In this document: piece by piece, positions 35,459 to 43,691 of the stretch
Layout of the letters: the number at the start of each line of letters is the position of its first letter
Numbering within the stretch: the first letter of the stretch is position 1
NCBI RefSeq assembly: GCF_000015565.1
Contig: NC_008786.1
Location: forward strand, 372,001 to 436,000
Source of the DNA: Verminephrobacter eiseniae EF01-2
Lineage (GTDB): Bacteria; Pseudomonadota; Gammaproteobacteria; Burkholderiales; Burkholderiaceae_C
Reading direction: 5' to 3'
DNA length: 64,000 bases
Program-made: the position numbers and the translations under genes
The notes under the pieces: generated by a model
Told to the model about the DNA's origin: nothing
The model's database searches: none
What the model saw: only the letters and a program-made list of their open reading frames with translations

Positions 35459-36907
35459 TTGAAGATCTTCCAGCGCGAGCAGCGCTCCCTGTTCGGCGAG
35501 ATCCTCGACTGGATGCTCACGCCACTGCTGCTGTTGTGGCCCGTGAGCCTGGCGCTGACCTGGCTGGTGGCGCAGGGCCTGGCCAACAAGCCCTTCGACC
35601 GCGCCCTCGAATACAACGCCCAGGCCCTGGCCCAGTTGGTGGGCGTGGTCGGCGACAAGGCGCAGTTTCACCTGCCCCTGCCGGCCAGCGAGCTCCTGCG
35701 CGCCGACGATTCCGACACCGTCTACTACCAGGTGATCGGCCCTGGCGGCTACTTCCTGTCGGGCGAACGCGAACTGCCCGGCCCCCCTGACGACGAGTTG
35801 CCGCTGCCGGGTGAAGTGCATCTGCGCGACGCCGAAATGCGCGGCATCGATATCCGCGTGGCCCATCTGTGGGTGCGGCTGCCGCTGCCCGGCAACCCCC
35901 TGGCGCTGGTCCAGGTGGCCGAGACACGCGCCAAGCGCAGCGTGCTGGCCACCGAAATCATCAAGGGCGTGATGCTGCCGCAGTTCGTCATCCTGCCGCT
36001 GGCCGTGCTGCTGGTGTGGCTGGCGCTGGCGCGCGGCATCCAGCCGCTGCACCAGCTCGAGCAGCGCATCCGCGCGCGCAACCCGGACGACCTCTCGCCG
36101 CTGGACGAGCGCGCCGTGCCGCTGGAGGTGGCGCCGCTGGTCTTGTCCGTGAACGACCTGCTCAAGCGCCTGAACGACTCGGTGGCCACGCAAAAGCGCT
36201 TTCTGGCCGACGCCGCCCACCAGCTCAAGACGCCGCTGGCCGGTCTGCGCATGCAGGCCGATCTGGCCCAGCGCGAAGGCACCAGCACCGAGGAGATCAG
36301 GCGCTCGCTGCAACAGATCGGCCGCTCCAGCATCCGCGCCACGCACACCGTCAACCAATTGCTGGCGCTGGCCCATGCCGAAGGCAGCGGCGTGGGCATT
36401 GCGCGCCAGCCCTGCGACCTGGCCCGGCTGGTCATCGAGGTGGTGCGCGACTCGGTGCCGCGCGCACTCGACAAGCACATCGACCTGGGCTACGACGGCG
36501 CCCAGCCCGGCACGCCCGGTCTGCTGCTCGACGGCAACCCCACCCTGCTCAAGGAACTGGTGCGCAACCTGCTCGACAACGCCATCAACTACACGCCCTC
36601 CGGCCCCGACAAACCCGGCGTGGTCACGGCCCGCGTGCTGGCGGACCGCTTTGGCCAGGTGCTGCTGCTGCAAGTCGAAGACTCCGGCCCCGGCGTACCC
36701 GAGGCCGAGCGCGAACTGGTGTTCCAACCCTTTTACCGCGTGCTCGGCAGCGAGGCCGACGGCTCGGGCCTGGGGCTGTCGATCGTGCAGAAGATCGCGC
36801 GCAAGCACGGTGCCGAGGTCACGCTGGAAGACGCCCGGGCCGGCCAGCATCCGCCGGGCGCGCGCTTTGGCGTGCGCTTTACGGCGCTCAAGGTGCAGCC
36901 GGGTTGA
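35459..36907 (+). CDS. Sensor histidine kinase (TctE/QseC-like)
   Basis: Inner-membrane sensor kinase, 482 residues. Helices lie at about residues 21-42 and 170-190, with a periplasmic domain between (YYQVIGPGGYFLSGERELP). H-box DAAHQLKTPLAGLRMQADLA has Gln-Leu after the histidine, as in TctE-type kinases. The N-box is NLLDNAINYTPSG and the glycine box GSGLGLSIVQKIARKHG. The start is taken as TTG at 35459; the nearby ATG codons are out of frame or run into stops. It forms a pair with the regulator at 34675. Confidence 0.88.
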   Translation: MKIFQREQRSLFGEILDWMLTPLLLLWPVSLALTWLVAQGLANKPFDRALEYNAQALAQLVGVVGDKAQFHLPLPASELLRADDSDTVYYQVIGPGGYFLSGERELPGPPDDELPLPGEVHLRDAEMRGIDIRVAHLWVRLPLPGNPLALVQVAETRAKRSVLATEIIKGVMLPQFVILPLAVLLVWLALARGIQPLHQLEQRIRARNPDDLSPLDERAVPLEVAPLVLSVNDLLKRLNDSVATQKRFLADAAHQLKTPLAGLRMQADLAQREGTSTEEIRRSLQQIGRSSIRATHTVNQLLALAHAEGSGVGIARQPCDLARLVIEVVRDSVPRALDKHIDLGYDGAQPGTPGLLLDGNPTLLKELVRNLLDNAINYTPSGPDKPGVVTARVLADRFGQVLLLQVEDSGPGVPEAERELVFQPFYRVLGSEADGSGLGLSIVQKIARKHGAEVTLEDARAGQHPPGARFGVRFTALKVQPG

Positions 36908-36908
36908 A

Positions 36909-37250
36909 GAACGCCGGCCTGCCGCGCAGGCGCCCGAAAGTGCGCCAAAACGCTGCGGTCGCACAGTGGATGCGCATCAGCGTGCCGGGCGCCAGCAGAT
37001 GGCCCGCGCCGGGCATGCGCTGCGGCAGCGCCTCGGCGTCCACCTGTCCACCCCCCATGTCCCACCAGCCAAACAACCCGCCGGTTCGGTCGCAAAGCGG
37101 CAGCCCGCCTCCAGCGCCCGCTTGACGTTGCGCGCCCGTGCCGCGTCGATACCACTTGTACGAACTGGCCTGAATATCCGCTTTGACGCTGTGTGCGCGT
37201 GCTGCGTCGAGCCGGCTGCACAGGCGCTCGGCATGGCGGCGCAACGGCCC
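36909..37250 (-). pseudogene. C-terminal relic of a MocR/GntR-type aminotransferase-like regulator
   Basis: On the minus strand the DNA reads GGLFGWWDMGGGQVDAEAL, then AGHLLAPGTLMRIHCATAAFWRTFGRLR, the characteristic end of PLP-dependent MocR-type regulators or aminotransferases. Upstream the reading shifts frame at least once (RNVKRALEAGCRFATEPAG in another frame). A duplicated ~31-base stretch (37119 and 37179) disrupts it further. The N-terminal two-thirds is absent, so it is a decayed fragment. Confidence 0.65.
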
Positions 37251-37641
37251 CTGCCCGATGCACGGCGCCAGGGCTTTTGTCAGTCAGGCGGAAACGCGCC
37301 CAGCCCGGGCTGGTCACTGACCTTGTGGAACATCCCCCGGATCAACACCGTGGCATCGATCGGCCACAGGCTGCGGCCTGCGCTGCGCAGCATCTGCCGC
37401 CAACCGGGCGCTGCCCGGGGCCGGGTCACCCCAGCGGGCATCGGCGCCGGCCGCATGGCCGCTTTCATGCACAAAAAGCCCCGATTCTTGCGCGCCTGCA
37501 CCAACGCTTGCGCGAGCAACGGGTTATGGGCGGCCGACCACGGTCGGCGGGCTGACCCCGTTTTGCTGCGCGCACCTGACCCACTTTCGCCATTCGGCAC
37601 CTGTTTGCTCTTGCGCTCCTGGTCATGGGCCGTCGCTGCAT
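37251..37641. other. No recognisable gene
   Basis: A GC-rich stretch of about 390 bases between the aminotransferase relic and the ClpP-like gene. A minus-strand frame of about 100 codons exists (37280-37600), but it shows no family pattern; it may be more decayed coding sequence. Confidence 0.4.
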
Positions 37642-38331
37642 TTATTTTTTCTGCGACCGGATTTCTTTCTCCGAAACGATGATCTCATGAACGAGGCCGT
37701 ACTCGACGGCCTGTTCTGCGCTCATCCAGAAATCGTGTCCGGTGTCGGCCGTAATTTTTTCGAGAGTCTGGCCGGTTGCTTCGGCAAAAATCCTGTTCAA
37801 CCGGGCCCTCATCACATTGGTTCTGTATTCGTGAAGTGATTTGTTAACTGGTTCCGGCGGTTTTTTTCTGTATGAAGAAGATACAAATTGCGCAAACCTT
37901 TCCCGGGCAGCCCGGTCGTCAGCCGTTTCGGTGTACGTCATCTCTCCTGCTGGGATGATTTCCTTCATGTGCAGCAGGAAGTGTGTGTTGGGCAGGGAAT
38001 ACCGATTCTCCTTGTCAGCCGCAACATAGATTAAAGCCCCAGCACTGGCCACCCAGCCGGAACTCACGACGATGACCTTCGGAGTGATAAACCGGATGGC
38101 GTCAAAGATCAGGTCGCCGGATTCGACATGTCCACCGGGCGAACTGATAAATACGTAGATTGGGTCATCGTTGATGGAGGCCAGAATGTGCAACTGCTGC
38201 ACAGCTTCCTTGGCCATCTTGTGATCGATGGTGCCGATGATGAACACTTTGCGAGCGTTGATAGCATATTCCATCAGCTTGGCACTCATCGTGCCCGGTG
38301 GCTCTGTGCTTTCTTTTTGCTCATCGTTCAT
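37642..38331 (-). CDS. ClpP-like serine protease, divergent paralogue
   Basis: Protein of the ClpP/crotonase fold, 229 residues. The catalytic serine lies in SSGWVASAGALIYVAA (Ser96) and the histidine in NTHFLLHM (His121). The likely aspartate is in TGHDFWMSAEQAVEYGLVHEI near residue 200, so the triad looks intact. SSPGGHVESGDLIFDAI is the ClpP oligomer/oxyanion strand. It differs strongly from housekeeping ClpP in the handle region (EMTYTETADDRAARERFAQF). The ATG at 38331 has GGAGC six bases upstream. Its DNA is clearly more AT-rich than its neighbours, with decayed genes on both sides, pointing to acquisition by transfer. No Clp ATPase partner is adjacent. Confidence 0.8.
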   Translation of the reverse strand: MNDEQKESTEPPGTMSAKLMEYAINARKVFIIGTIDHKMAKEAVQQLHILASINDDPIYVFISSPGGHVESGDLIFDAIRFITPKVIVVSSGWVASAGALIYVAADKENRYSLPNTHFLLHMKEIIPAGEMTYTETADDRAARERFAQFVSSSYRKKPPEPVNKSLHEYRTNVMRARLNRIFAEATGQTLEKITADTGHDFWMSAEQAVEYGLVHEIIVSEKEIRSQKK

Positions 38332-38530
38332 ATCGTGCTCCAAAAGTAAAAGTTTTGAATTCCAGGCACGCGAATCCACAGGGCTTCAGCCGCACCTCAC
38401 TGCATAATGGCAAAGAAGGGCACCATCAAACACGCATGCTGACCGACCCTGCTGCCTGATTATGCACCAGGCTACTCCTCTGCGAAGGTCTTGAAGGGTG
38501 GAATCGGCGGGAATCAACACAGCCTTCCAA

Positions 38531-38836
38531 CACGTTCAATACCCATTGCCTGAAAGATGCGCGCCAGAGCGCAACCGAACGATCTGCCAGCCACCAGCGG
38601 CAGGACCTCGGCGCGCTGCACCGAGCGCATGGGCACTTCGGCGCTGCGCGAAATCCGCAACGCCACCGAAAAGTCCGGCATCACCCGTTTGGCCGGCGGC
38701 CGGCCCTTCCCCCGGCCCTTCCCCCGGTGCCCGGTCGGCGCGTTGGCCGCATTGGCGGCAGTGCTGGCCCATAATGGCGTCGCCACCTTGCAATACGCCG
38801 CCAGCGCAGGCTTCGCACCGCAGCGTGAGAGGGGGC
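38531..38836 (+). pseudogene. Decayed 5' duplicate of the downstream aminotransferase gene
   Basis: Base by base this stretch follows the upstream region and first ~85 codons of the intact aminotransferase gene (39579-39885). Shared blocks include AACGATCTGCCA/CCC, CGCGAAAT-CGCAA/CTCAA, GGCCGGCGG and the run TTGCAATACGCCGCCAGCG. Frameshifts and substitutions break the reading. An intact LysE-type gene now lies between relic and parent gene. The rest of the 559-base gap (38332-38530 and 38837-38890) contains no gene. Confidence 0.75.
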
Positions 38837-38890
38837 GCCACAGATGGCATTGCAGACACTGCACACACCAATACCAATACCGTTTTCCCC

Positions 38891-39505
38891 ATGAGCGCTG
38901 CTGAACTCACTGCCCTGCTGTTGCTGTGCGCCGCCATGAGCTTTTCGCCGGGGCCCAACACCACCATGTCCACTGCACTGGCCGCCAACCTGGGCCTGAA
39001 GCCGGCGCTGCGCTTTTGCCTTGCCGTTCCTGTGGGCTGGGCCTTGGTGATGCTGGGTAGCGGGCTGGGTCTGGGCGCATTGATTGCCGGGCGGCCGGCG
39101 CTGCGCTGGAGCGTGACCTTGCTGGGCGCGGCCTACATGTTCTGGCTGGCCTGCAAGCTCGGCCGCACAGGCCGGATGACCGAGTTCGACGCCCGCCGCC
39201 TGAGCCTGGGCTTTTGGCAAGGCGTGGGGCTGCAATTCGTGAACATCAAGGTCTGGATGCTGGCGTTGACGCTCAGCGCAGGCTGGGTGGTCAATGCGGC
39301 CGGCCGGCCCGCCAGCAACCCGGGAGAGCGGCTGGCCATCATCTGCGGTGTGACGATGGTGTTTGCTTTCGGCTGCAATTTCGTCTACGCCCTGCTGGGC
39401 TCCTTGCTGCGCCAGTGGCTGGCCCGGGGCGCGCGCCTGCTATGGTTCAACCGCACGCTGGCCTTGGTGCTGGTAGCCACCGCCGTCTGGATGCTGATGC
39501 TGTGA
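38891..39505 (+). CDS. LysE/RhtB-family amino-acid exporter
   Basis: Inner-membrane exporter, 204 residues with about six helices. The N-terminal LLLLCAAMSFSPGPNTTMSTALAANLG contains the family mark SPGPN; the second half has FWQGVGLQFVNIKVWMLALTL. Proteins of this family pump out lysine, threonine, homoserine or similar. The ATG at 38891 is chosen on the family start. It lies directly before a PLP-dependent aminotransferase, perhaps as a linked amino-acid homeostasis pair. Confidence 0.9.
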   Translation: MSAAELTALLLLCAAMSFSPGPNTTMSTALAANLGLKPALRFCLAVPVGWALVMLGSGLGLGALIAGRPALRWSVTLLGAAYMFWLACKLGRTGRMTEFDARRLSLGFWQGVGLQFVNIKVWMLALTLSAGWVVNAAGRPASNPGERLAIICGVTMVFAFGCNFVYALLGSLLRQWLARGARLLWFNRTLALVLVATAVWMLML

Positions 39506-39619
39506 AGCCGCCATTGCCAACACCCACCGCCGCAGCACAGAATGCCAACGAGTTCCCCATCGCCTTCGCCCACCACCACGTTCAACACCCCTTACCTCAG
39601 AGCTGCAAGGAGAGCCACC

Positions 39620-40822
39620 GTGAAACTGAACGATCTGCCCCCCGCCATCGACTGGACCCTGGCGCGCCGCACCACGCGCATGAACCCCTCGGTCATTCGC
39701 GAAATCCTCAAGATCACCGAACGGCCCGGCATCATCAGCCTGGCCGGCGGACTGCCCTCGGCGCGGACCTTCCCGGTCAGCGCGTTTGCCGCCGCATCGG
39801 CGGCAGTGCTGGCGCGCGATGGCGCCGCTGCCTTGCAATATGCCGCCAGCGAAGGCTTTGCACCGCTGCGTGAGGCGGTTGCCGCCTTCCTGCCCTGGAA
39901 GGTGGCGCCGGAGCAAGTGCTGATCACCACCGGATCGCAGCAAGCCCTGGACCTGGTCGCCAAGGTGCTGATCGACACCGACAGCCGCGTGCTGGTCGAG
40001 ACGCCCACCTACCTGGGCGCGCTGCAAGCCTTCGCGCCAATGGAGCCGCGCGTGGTCTCGGTGGCCGGCGATGACCAGGGGGTGCTGATCGACGACCTCC
40101 GGGCGCGGATGGGCACGGGCGCCGACAAGGCGCGCTTCCTGTACGTGCTGCCCAACTTCCAGAACCCCACAGGCCGCACCATGAGCGCCGCACGCCGTGC
40201 CGCGCTGGTGGCCGCCGCCGCCGAACTGCGCCTGGTGCTGGTGGAAGACAACCCTTATGGCGACCTGTGGTACGACACCCCGCCACCGGCCCCGCTGACC
40301 GCCGGCAATCCCGAAGGCTGCATCTACATCGGCTCGTTCTCCAAGGTGCTGGCCCCCGGCTTGCGCCTGGGCTACATCGTTGCGCCCGCAGCCGCCTACC
40401 CCAAGCTGCTACAGGCCAAGCAGGCCTCCGACCTGCACAGCCCCGGCTACAACCAGCGCTTGGTGGCCGAGGTGATCAGAGACGGTTTCCTGGAACGCCA
40501 TGTGCCCACCATCCGCGCGCTGTACAAGCAGCAGTGCGCCGCCATGCTGGCTGCTCTCGACGAGCAAATGAAGGGGCTGTCCGTGCAGTGGAATCGCCCC
40601 GACGGCGGCATGTTCCTGTGGCTGCGCCTGCCCGAAGGCATGAGCGCCCAGGCGCTGCTGCCCAAGGCCGTGGCGCGCAACGTGGCCTTTGTGCCCGGTG
40701 CGGCTTTCTATGCCGACAACGCCGACCCGCGCACGCTGCGCCTGTCATTCGTTACCTCTACGGTCGAGCAGATTGCCACCGGCATCGCGGCGCTGGCGGG
40801 CGCCATTCGCGAGTTGGCGTGA
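39620..40822 (+). CDS. PLP-dependent aminotransferase (2-aminoadipate/MocR-type class I/II)
   Basis: Fold-type I aminotransferase, 400 residues. Seen are the N-terminal IREILKITERPGIISLAGGLP, the cofactor region TTGSQQALDLVAKVL, the PNFQNPTGRTMS substrate loop, the aspartate/tyrosine stretch LVLVEDNPYGDLWYD and the Schiff-base lysine in IYIGSFSKVLAPGLRLGYI near residue 240. It resembles LysN-type 2-aminoadipate transaminases and the catalytic half of MocR regulators. The GTG at 39620 is chosen because AAGGAG precedes it at good spacing. A broken 5' copy lies at 38531-38836. Confidence 0.9.
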   Translation: MKLNDLPPAIDWTLARRTTRMNPSVIREILKITERPGIISLAGGLPSARTFPVSAFAAASAAVLARDGAAALQYAASEGFAPLREAVAAFLPWKVAPEQVLITTGSQQALDLVAKVLIDTDSRVLVETPTYLGALQAFAPMEPRVVSVAGDDQGVLIDDLRARMGTGADKARFLYVLPNFQNPTGRTMSAARRAALVAAAAELRLVLVEDNPYGDLWYDTPPPAPLTAGNPEGCIYIGSFSKVLAPGLRLGYIVAPAAAYPKLLQAKQASDLHSPGYNQRLVAEVIRDGFLERHVPTIRALYKQQCAAMLAALDEQMKGLSVQWNRPDGGMFLWLRLPEGMSAQALLPKAVARNVAFVPGAAFYADNADPRTLRLSFVTSTVEQIATGIAALAGAIRELA

Positions 40823-40922
40823 AGCCGATGAGGCAGGTGCAGCACCTCCCGTGTCGTCTGCGGCGTCAGCCCCTCGAAAGGACGAGGCCGGCGGCATCGC
40901 CCCGTCGATGCAGCGTCCCTGG

Positions 40923-41081
40923 TGTCGCGTCACCGATCATCTGTCGGTCTGCGCTGGCCATCGAAGCGCATCGCGGCGTTGCCTCGCTTGCCAATACAGC
41001 TCGGTATGGGCTGCGCGATGCGCCTTGCGCTGCGCTCCGATGGCTGCGCGCAGCCTACGACATCTGATCGGTGACGCGACA
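40923..41081 (+). repeat. MITE-like element, copy 3
   Basis: 159 bp with inverted ends TGTCGCGTCACCGATCA, same orientation as copy 2 and almost identical to it. The left flank is CTGG and the right flank CTAG. It fills half of the 318-base gap between the aminotransferase and the VOC gene; nothing else is seen there. Confidence 0.9.
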
Positions 41082-41140
41082 CTAGCGCGGGCCGTGCCCG
41101 CTGCATGGGTCGGTGACACGCAGCGCCACGGGAAACGGCG

Positions 41141-41893
41141 ATGACGACACGCGCTTTCGCCGCCATCGAGCCACCAGAGCCACCTCCCTGCATCGACCAT
41201 CTGATCGTGCTTGCAGCCGATCTGGCCTCGGGCGTGCAGTGGTGCGAGCGCCAGTTGGGCGTCACACCCGCAGCGGGCGGAGAACACCCGCTGATGGGCA
41301 CGCACAACCGGCTGCTCAATATCTCAAGCCCGGCGCACCCGCGTGCCTATCTGGAACTCATAGCCATCCAACAAGGAGCGACAAAGACCATACCCGGCGG
41401 CGCAAAACGCTGGTTCGACATGGATGACAGCAGATTGCAGCGCCAGGTCGCGCAGCATGGCCCGCAGCTGATCCATTGGGTGGCGGCAGTGCCCGACATG
41501 GTGGCCCGGTGCGCGGCATTGGCCGCCCAAGGGCTGGACCGGGGCGCCATCATCAGCGCCAGCCGCGCCACGCCCGAGGGTCTGCTGCAATGGCAGGTCA
41601 CGTTGCGCACGGACGGCCAGCGCCTGATGGATGGTTGCCTGCCCACCTTGATCCAGTGGGGAGCCACACATCCCTGCGCAAACCTGCCTGCCAGCGGCCT
41701 GCAATTGCACAGACTGACATTGCGGCACCCGCAGATGGCGGCCCTGCAGGCGGCATGCGCGGCCCTGGGCCTGCTGCCCCAGGTGGTGCTCGAAGCGGCG
41801 CCAGCCCCTGAACTACTGGCGCAGTTGGGCACCGCCCGTGGCCCGGTTTGCCTGACATCCCGGCCTGATATGGATGCACGGCGGGCGGTATGA
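41141..41893 (+). CDS. VOC-superfamily (glyoxalase-like domain) protein
   Basis: Cytoplasmic protein of 250 residues in the glyoxalase-like group with IDHLIVLAADLASGVQWCERQLGV at the N-terminus and NRLLNISSPAHPRAYLELIAI near residue 58. The last half has the second fold unit (LHRLTLRHPQMAALQAACAALG). Enzymatic role is unknown; family members include ring-cleavage dioxygenase-like and isomerase-like proteins. ATG at 41141 is the first good start after the repeat element. Confidence 0.8.
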   Translation: MTTRAFAAIEPPEPPPCIDHLIVLAADLASGVQWCERQLGVTPAAGGEHPLMGTHNRLLNISSPAHPRAYLELIAIQQGATKTIPGGAKRWFDMDDSRLQRQVAQHGPQLIHWVAAVPDMVARCAALAAQGLDRGAIISASRATPEGLLQWQVTLRTDGQRLMDGCLPTLIQWGATHPCANLPASGLQLHRLTLRHPQMAALQAACAALGLLPQVVLEAAPAPELLAQLGTARGPVCLTSRPDMDARRAV

Positions 41894-41957
41894 GGCCGGG
41901 AGCCTGGCCTGAGCAACAGGATCGGCTTTTGGCATCGGCTTTGGCACAATCGCCCGG

Positions 41958-42632
41958 ATGGGAATCCTCTACCTCGTGCGCCACGGCCAAGCCTCGTTGG
42001 GCGCAGCCGATTACGACCAACTCAGCCCCCGTGGGCAAGCGCAGGCGCTGCGCCTGGGCGAGTACTGGCGCGCACAGGGCCAGACCTTCGATGCCGTCAT
42101 CACCGGCACATTGCGCCGCCACCGGCAGACGCTGGCCGGCATCGCCCAGGGCCTGCAGACCCGCACCCCCGAGGTGTTGCAACTGCCAGGACTGAATGAA
42201 TACGACAGCCACGCACTCATTGCCGCCGTCCACCCGCAGCCCCTGGGCCCACCGGACAGCCCCGAGCGCTACCACCAGCACTTTCGCCTGCTGTGCGCAG
42301 CGCTGGCGCAGTGGATGGCCGGCACCATCAGCCCGCCGGGCATGCCCCGTTGGAGTGCGTTCTCAGCCGGCGTGCATGCGGCCCTCACCCATGTGCGCCA
42401 GCAGCATGCCGGGCAGAACGTGCTGCTGGTCAGCAGCGGCGGACCGATCTCCACCGCCGTAGGCCAGGTGCTGGGCACGCAGGCGCAGGTCACGATTGCG
42501 CTGAACATGCGCATCCGCAACAGCGCAGTGACCGAACTGTCGGTGTCGCCCAAGCGTTTGATGCTGCAAACCTTCAATACCTTGCCGCATCTCGCTGCGC
42601 CGGAGTATGCGCACTGGGTGACGCATGCCTGA
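41958..42632 (+). CDS. Histidine phosphatase family protein
   Basis: Phosphoglycerate-mutase-like phosphatase, 224 residues. The catalytic motif LYLVRHGQASL near residue 5 holds the phosphohistidine. The second half of the active site appears in VLLVSSGGPISTAVGQVL, where family members usually have a histidine (SHGG); here the residue is serine. This missing histidine may lower activity. LSPRGQAQALRLGEYWR is the usual helix. Substrate unknown. Confidence 0.83.
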   Translation: MGILYLVRHGQASLGAADYDQLSPRGQAQALRLGEYWRAQGQTFDAVITGTLRRHRQTLAGIAQGLQTRTPEVLQLPGLNEYDSHALIAAVHPQPLGPPDSPERYHQHFRLLCAALAQWMAGTISPPGMPRWSAFSAGVHAALTHVRQQHAGQNVLLVSSGGPISTAVGQVLGTQAQVTIALNMRIRNSAVTELSVSPKRLMLQTFNTLPHLAAPEYAHWVTHA

Positions 42633-42792
42633 TTCAATTGATTGACATCGACGCCCTCATGCCCCGGCCAGGGGTGGACGGCGCGCAACATCGTCGCGAC
42701 GGTAGTGATCGGCCAGCAGATTTGACCGGGTGGCCAACGACCGGGATACCCAGATCGACGAGAACACCGCCTTGCGCGAGATCGACGTGCCA

Positions 42793-42814
42793 GCGTGTGC
42801 CTGCTGGCACACGC
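42793..42814. terminator. Short hairpin between convergent genes
   Basis: Arms GCGTGTGC and GCACACGC with a 6-base loop, between the phosphatase (plus) and the AlaX-like gene (minus). Without a U-tract the terminator call is weak. The remainder of 42633-42878 contains no gene that I can identify. Confidence 0.4.
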
Positions 42815-42878
42815 CACACCGGCGGCTTGACGGGCCGGGCAATGACCATGCGCTGTCGCGCGCGACTTCCGGCCGCAC

Positions 42879-43637
42879 TCACTGGGCAAAGCCCAACACC
42901 ACCCGGCGGGTGGTAGCGCTCTTTTTTTCGATCTTGGTGACCACGATGGCGCCGATCTCGGCGGTGTTGGCCACATGCGTGCCGCCACAGGGCTGCAGGT
43001 CGATCAGCGCAGCGGATGCGCTTTGCCCGCCAATGCGGATGGTGCGGATGCGCCCCGTGCCACGGGGCGGTTGTACGCTCATGCTCTTGACCAGCGCCGG
43101 GTTTGCGTCGAGTTCCGCATCGCTGATCGAGGCCACGGTCAGCGGATGCGCGGCGGCCACCAGCGCGGCGATGCCGGTATTGAGGGCCTGCTTGTCCAGC
43201 GGGTCGGTGATGGCAAAGTCCAGCCTGGCGTAATCGGGGGTGATCGAGCAGCCGTTGACCAGATGCGGCACCAGATGGCATAGCAGGTGCGTGGTGGTGT
43301 GCAGCCGCATCATGCGGTGGCGACGCTCCCAGGCAATGCGCGCGGTGACTGCGGTGCCGGGTGTCCACTGCGCCATGCGGTCTTGCTGCCCCGGGGCCGG
43401 GATGTGCACGATGTCTGCGGTGGCATGGCCTTGGGCGTCCTTGCCTTTGCGGGTGTCGGCAATGGTGATGCTGCTGCCATCGGCCCGTAGCAGCAAGCCG
43501 CTGTCGCCGGCTTGGCCGCCACCTTGCGGATAGAACACGGTGCGGTCGAGCACGATGGCGCCGTCAGCGGTGACGGCCGTGATCTGGGCGCTGCATTCAC
43601 GCAAGTAGGCATCTTGACGAAAGAGGTCTTGGGTCAT
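42879..43637 (-). CDS. AlaX-type alanyl-tRNA editing protein
   Basis: Free-standing trans-editing protein that hydrolyses Ser- or Gly-mischarged tRNA-Ala, 252 residues. The N-terminal beta-barrel part has VFYPQGGGQAGDSG near residue 34. The editing domain has the zinc motif HTTTHLLCHLV near 105 and the second ligand pair in CGGTHVANTAEIG near 220. The start ATG at 43637 puts MTQDLFRQDAYL first, which matches the family. It is divergent from the creatininase-like gene. Confidence 0.88.
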   Translation of the reverse strand: MTQDLFRQDAYLRECSAQITAVTADGAIVLDRTVFYPQGGGQAGDSGLLLRADGSSITIADTRKGKDAQGHATADIVHIPAPGQQDRMAQWTPGTAVTARIAWERRHRMMRLHTTTHLLCHLVPHLVNGCSITPDYARLDFAITDPLDKQALNTGIAALVAAAHPLTVASISDAELDANPALVKSMSVQPPRGTGRIRTIRIGGQSASAALIDLQPCGGTHVANTAEIGAIVVTKIEKKSATTRRVVLGFAQ

Positions 43638-43691
43638 GCGTTTGATGGTATCCGAGAACCATGCGCCAAGGGCTGCGACTACCATGGCGGC

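Noticed and set aside
37280..37600. Minus-strand frame of 106 codons between the MocR relic and the ClpP-like gene
   Set aside because: No signature, biased composition and no ribosome site; at most further decayed DNA.
42633..42878. Possible small gene between the phosphatase and the AlaX-like gene
   Set aside because: Short frames on both strands show no family pattern; only a weak hairpin is supported.
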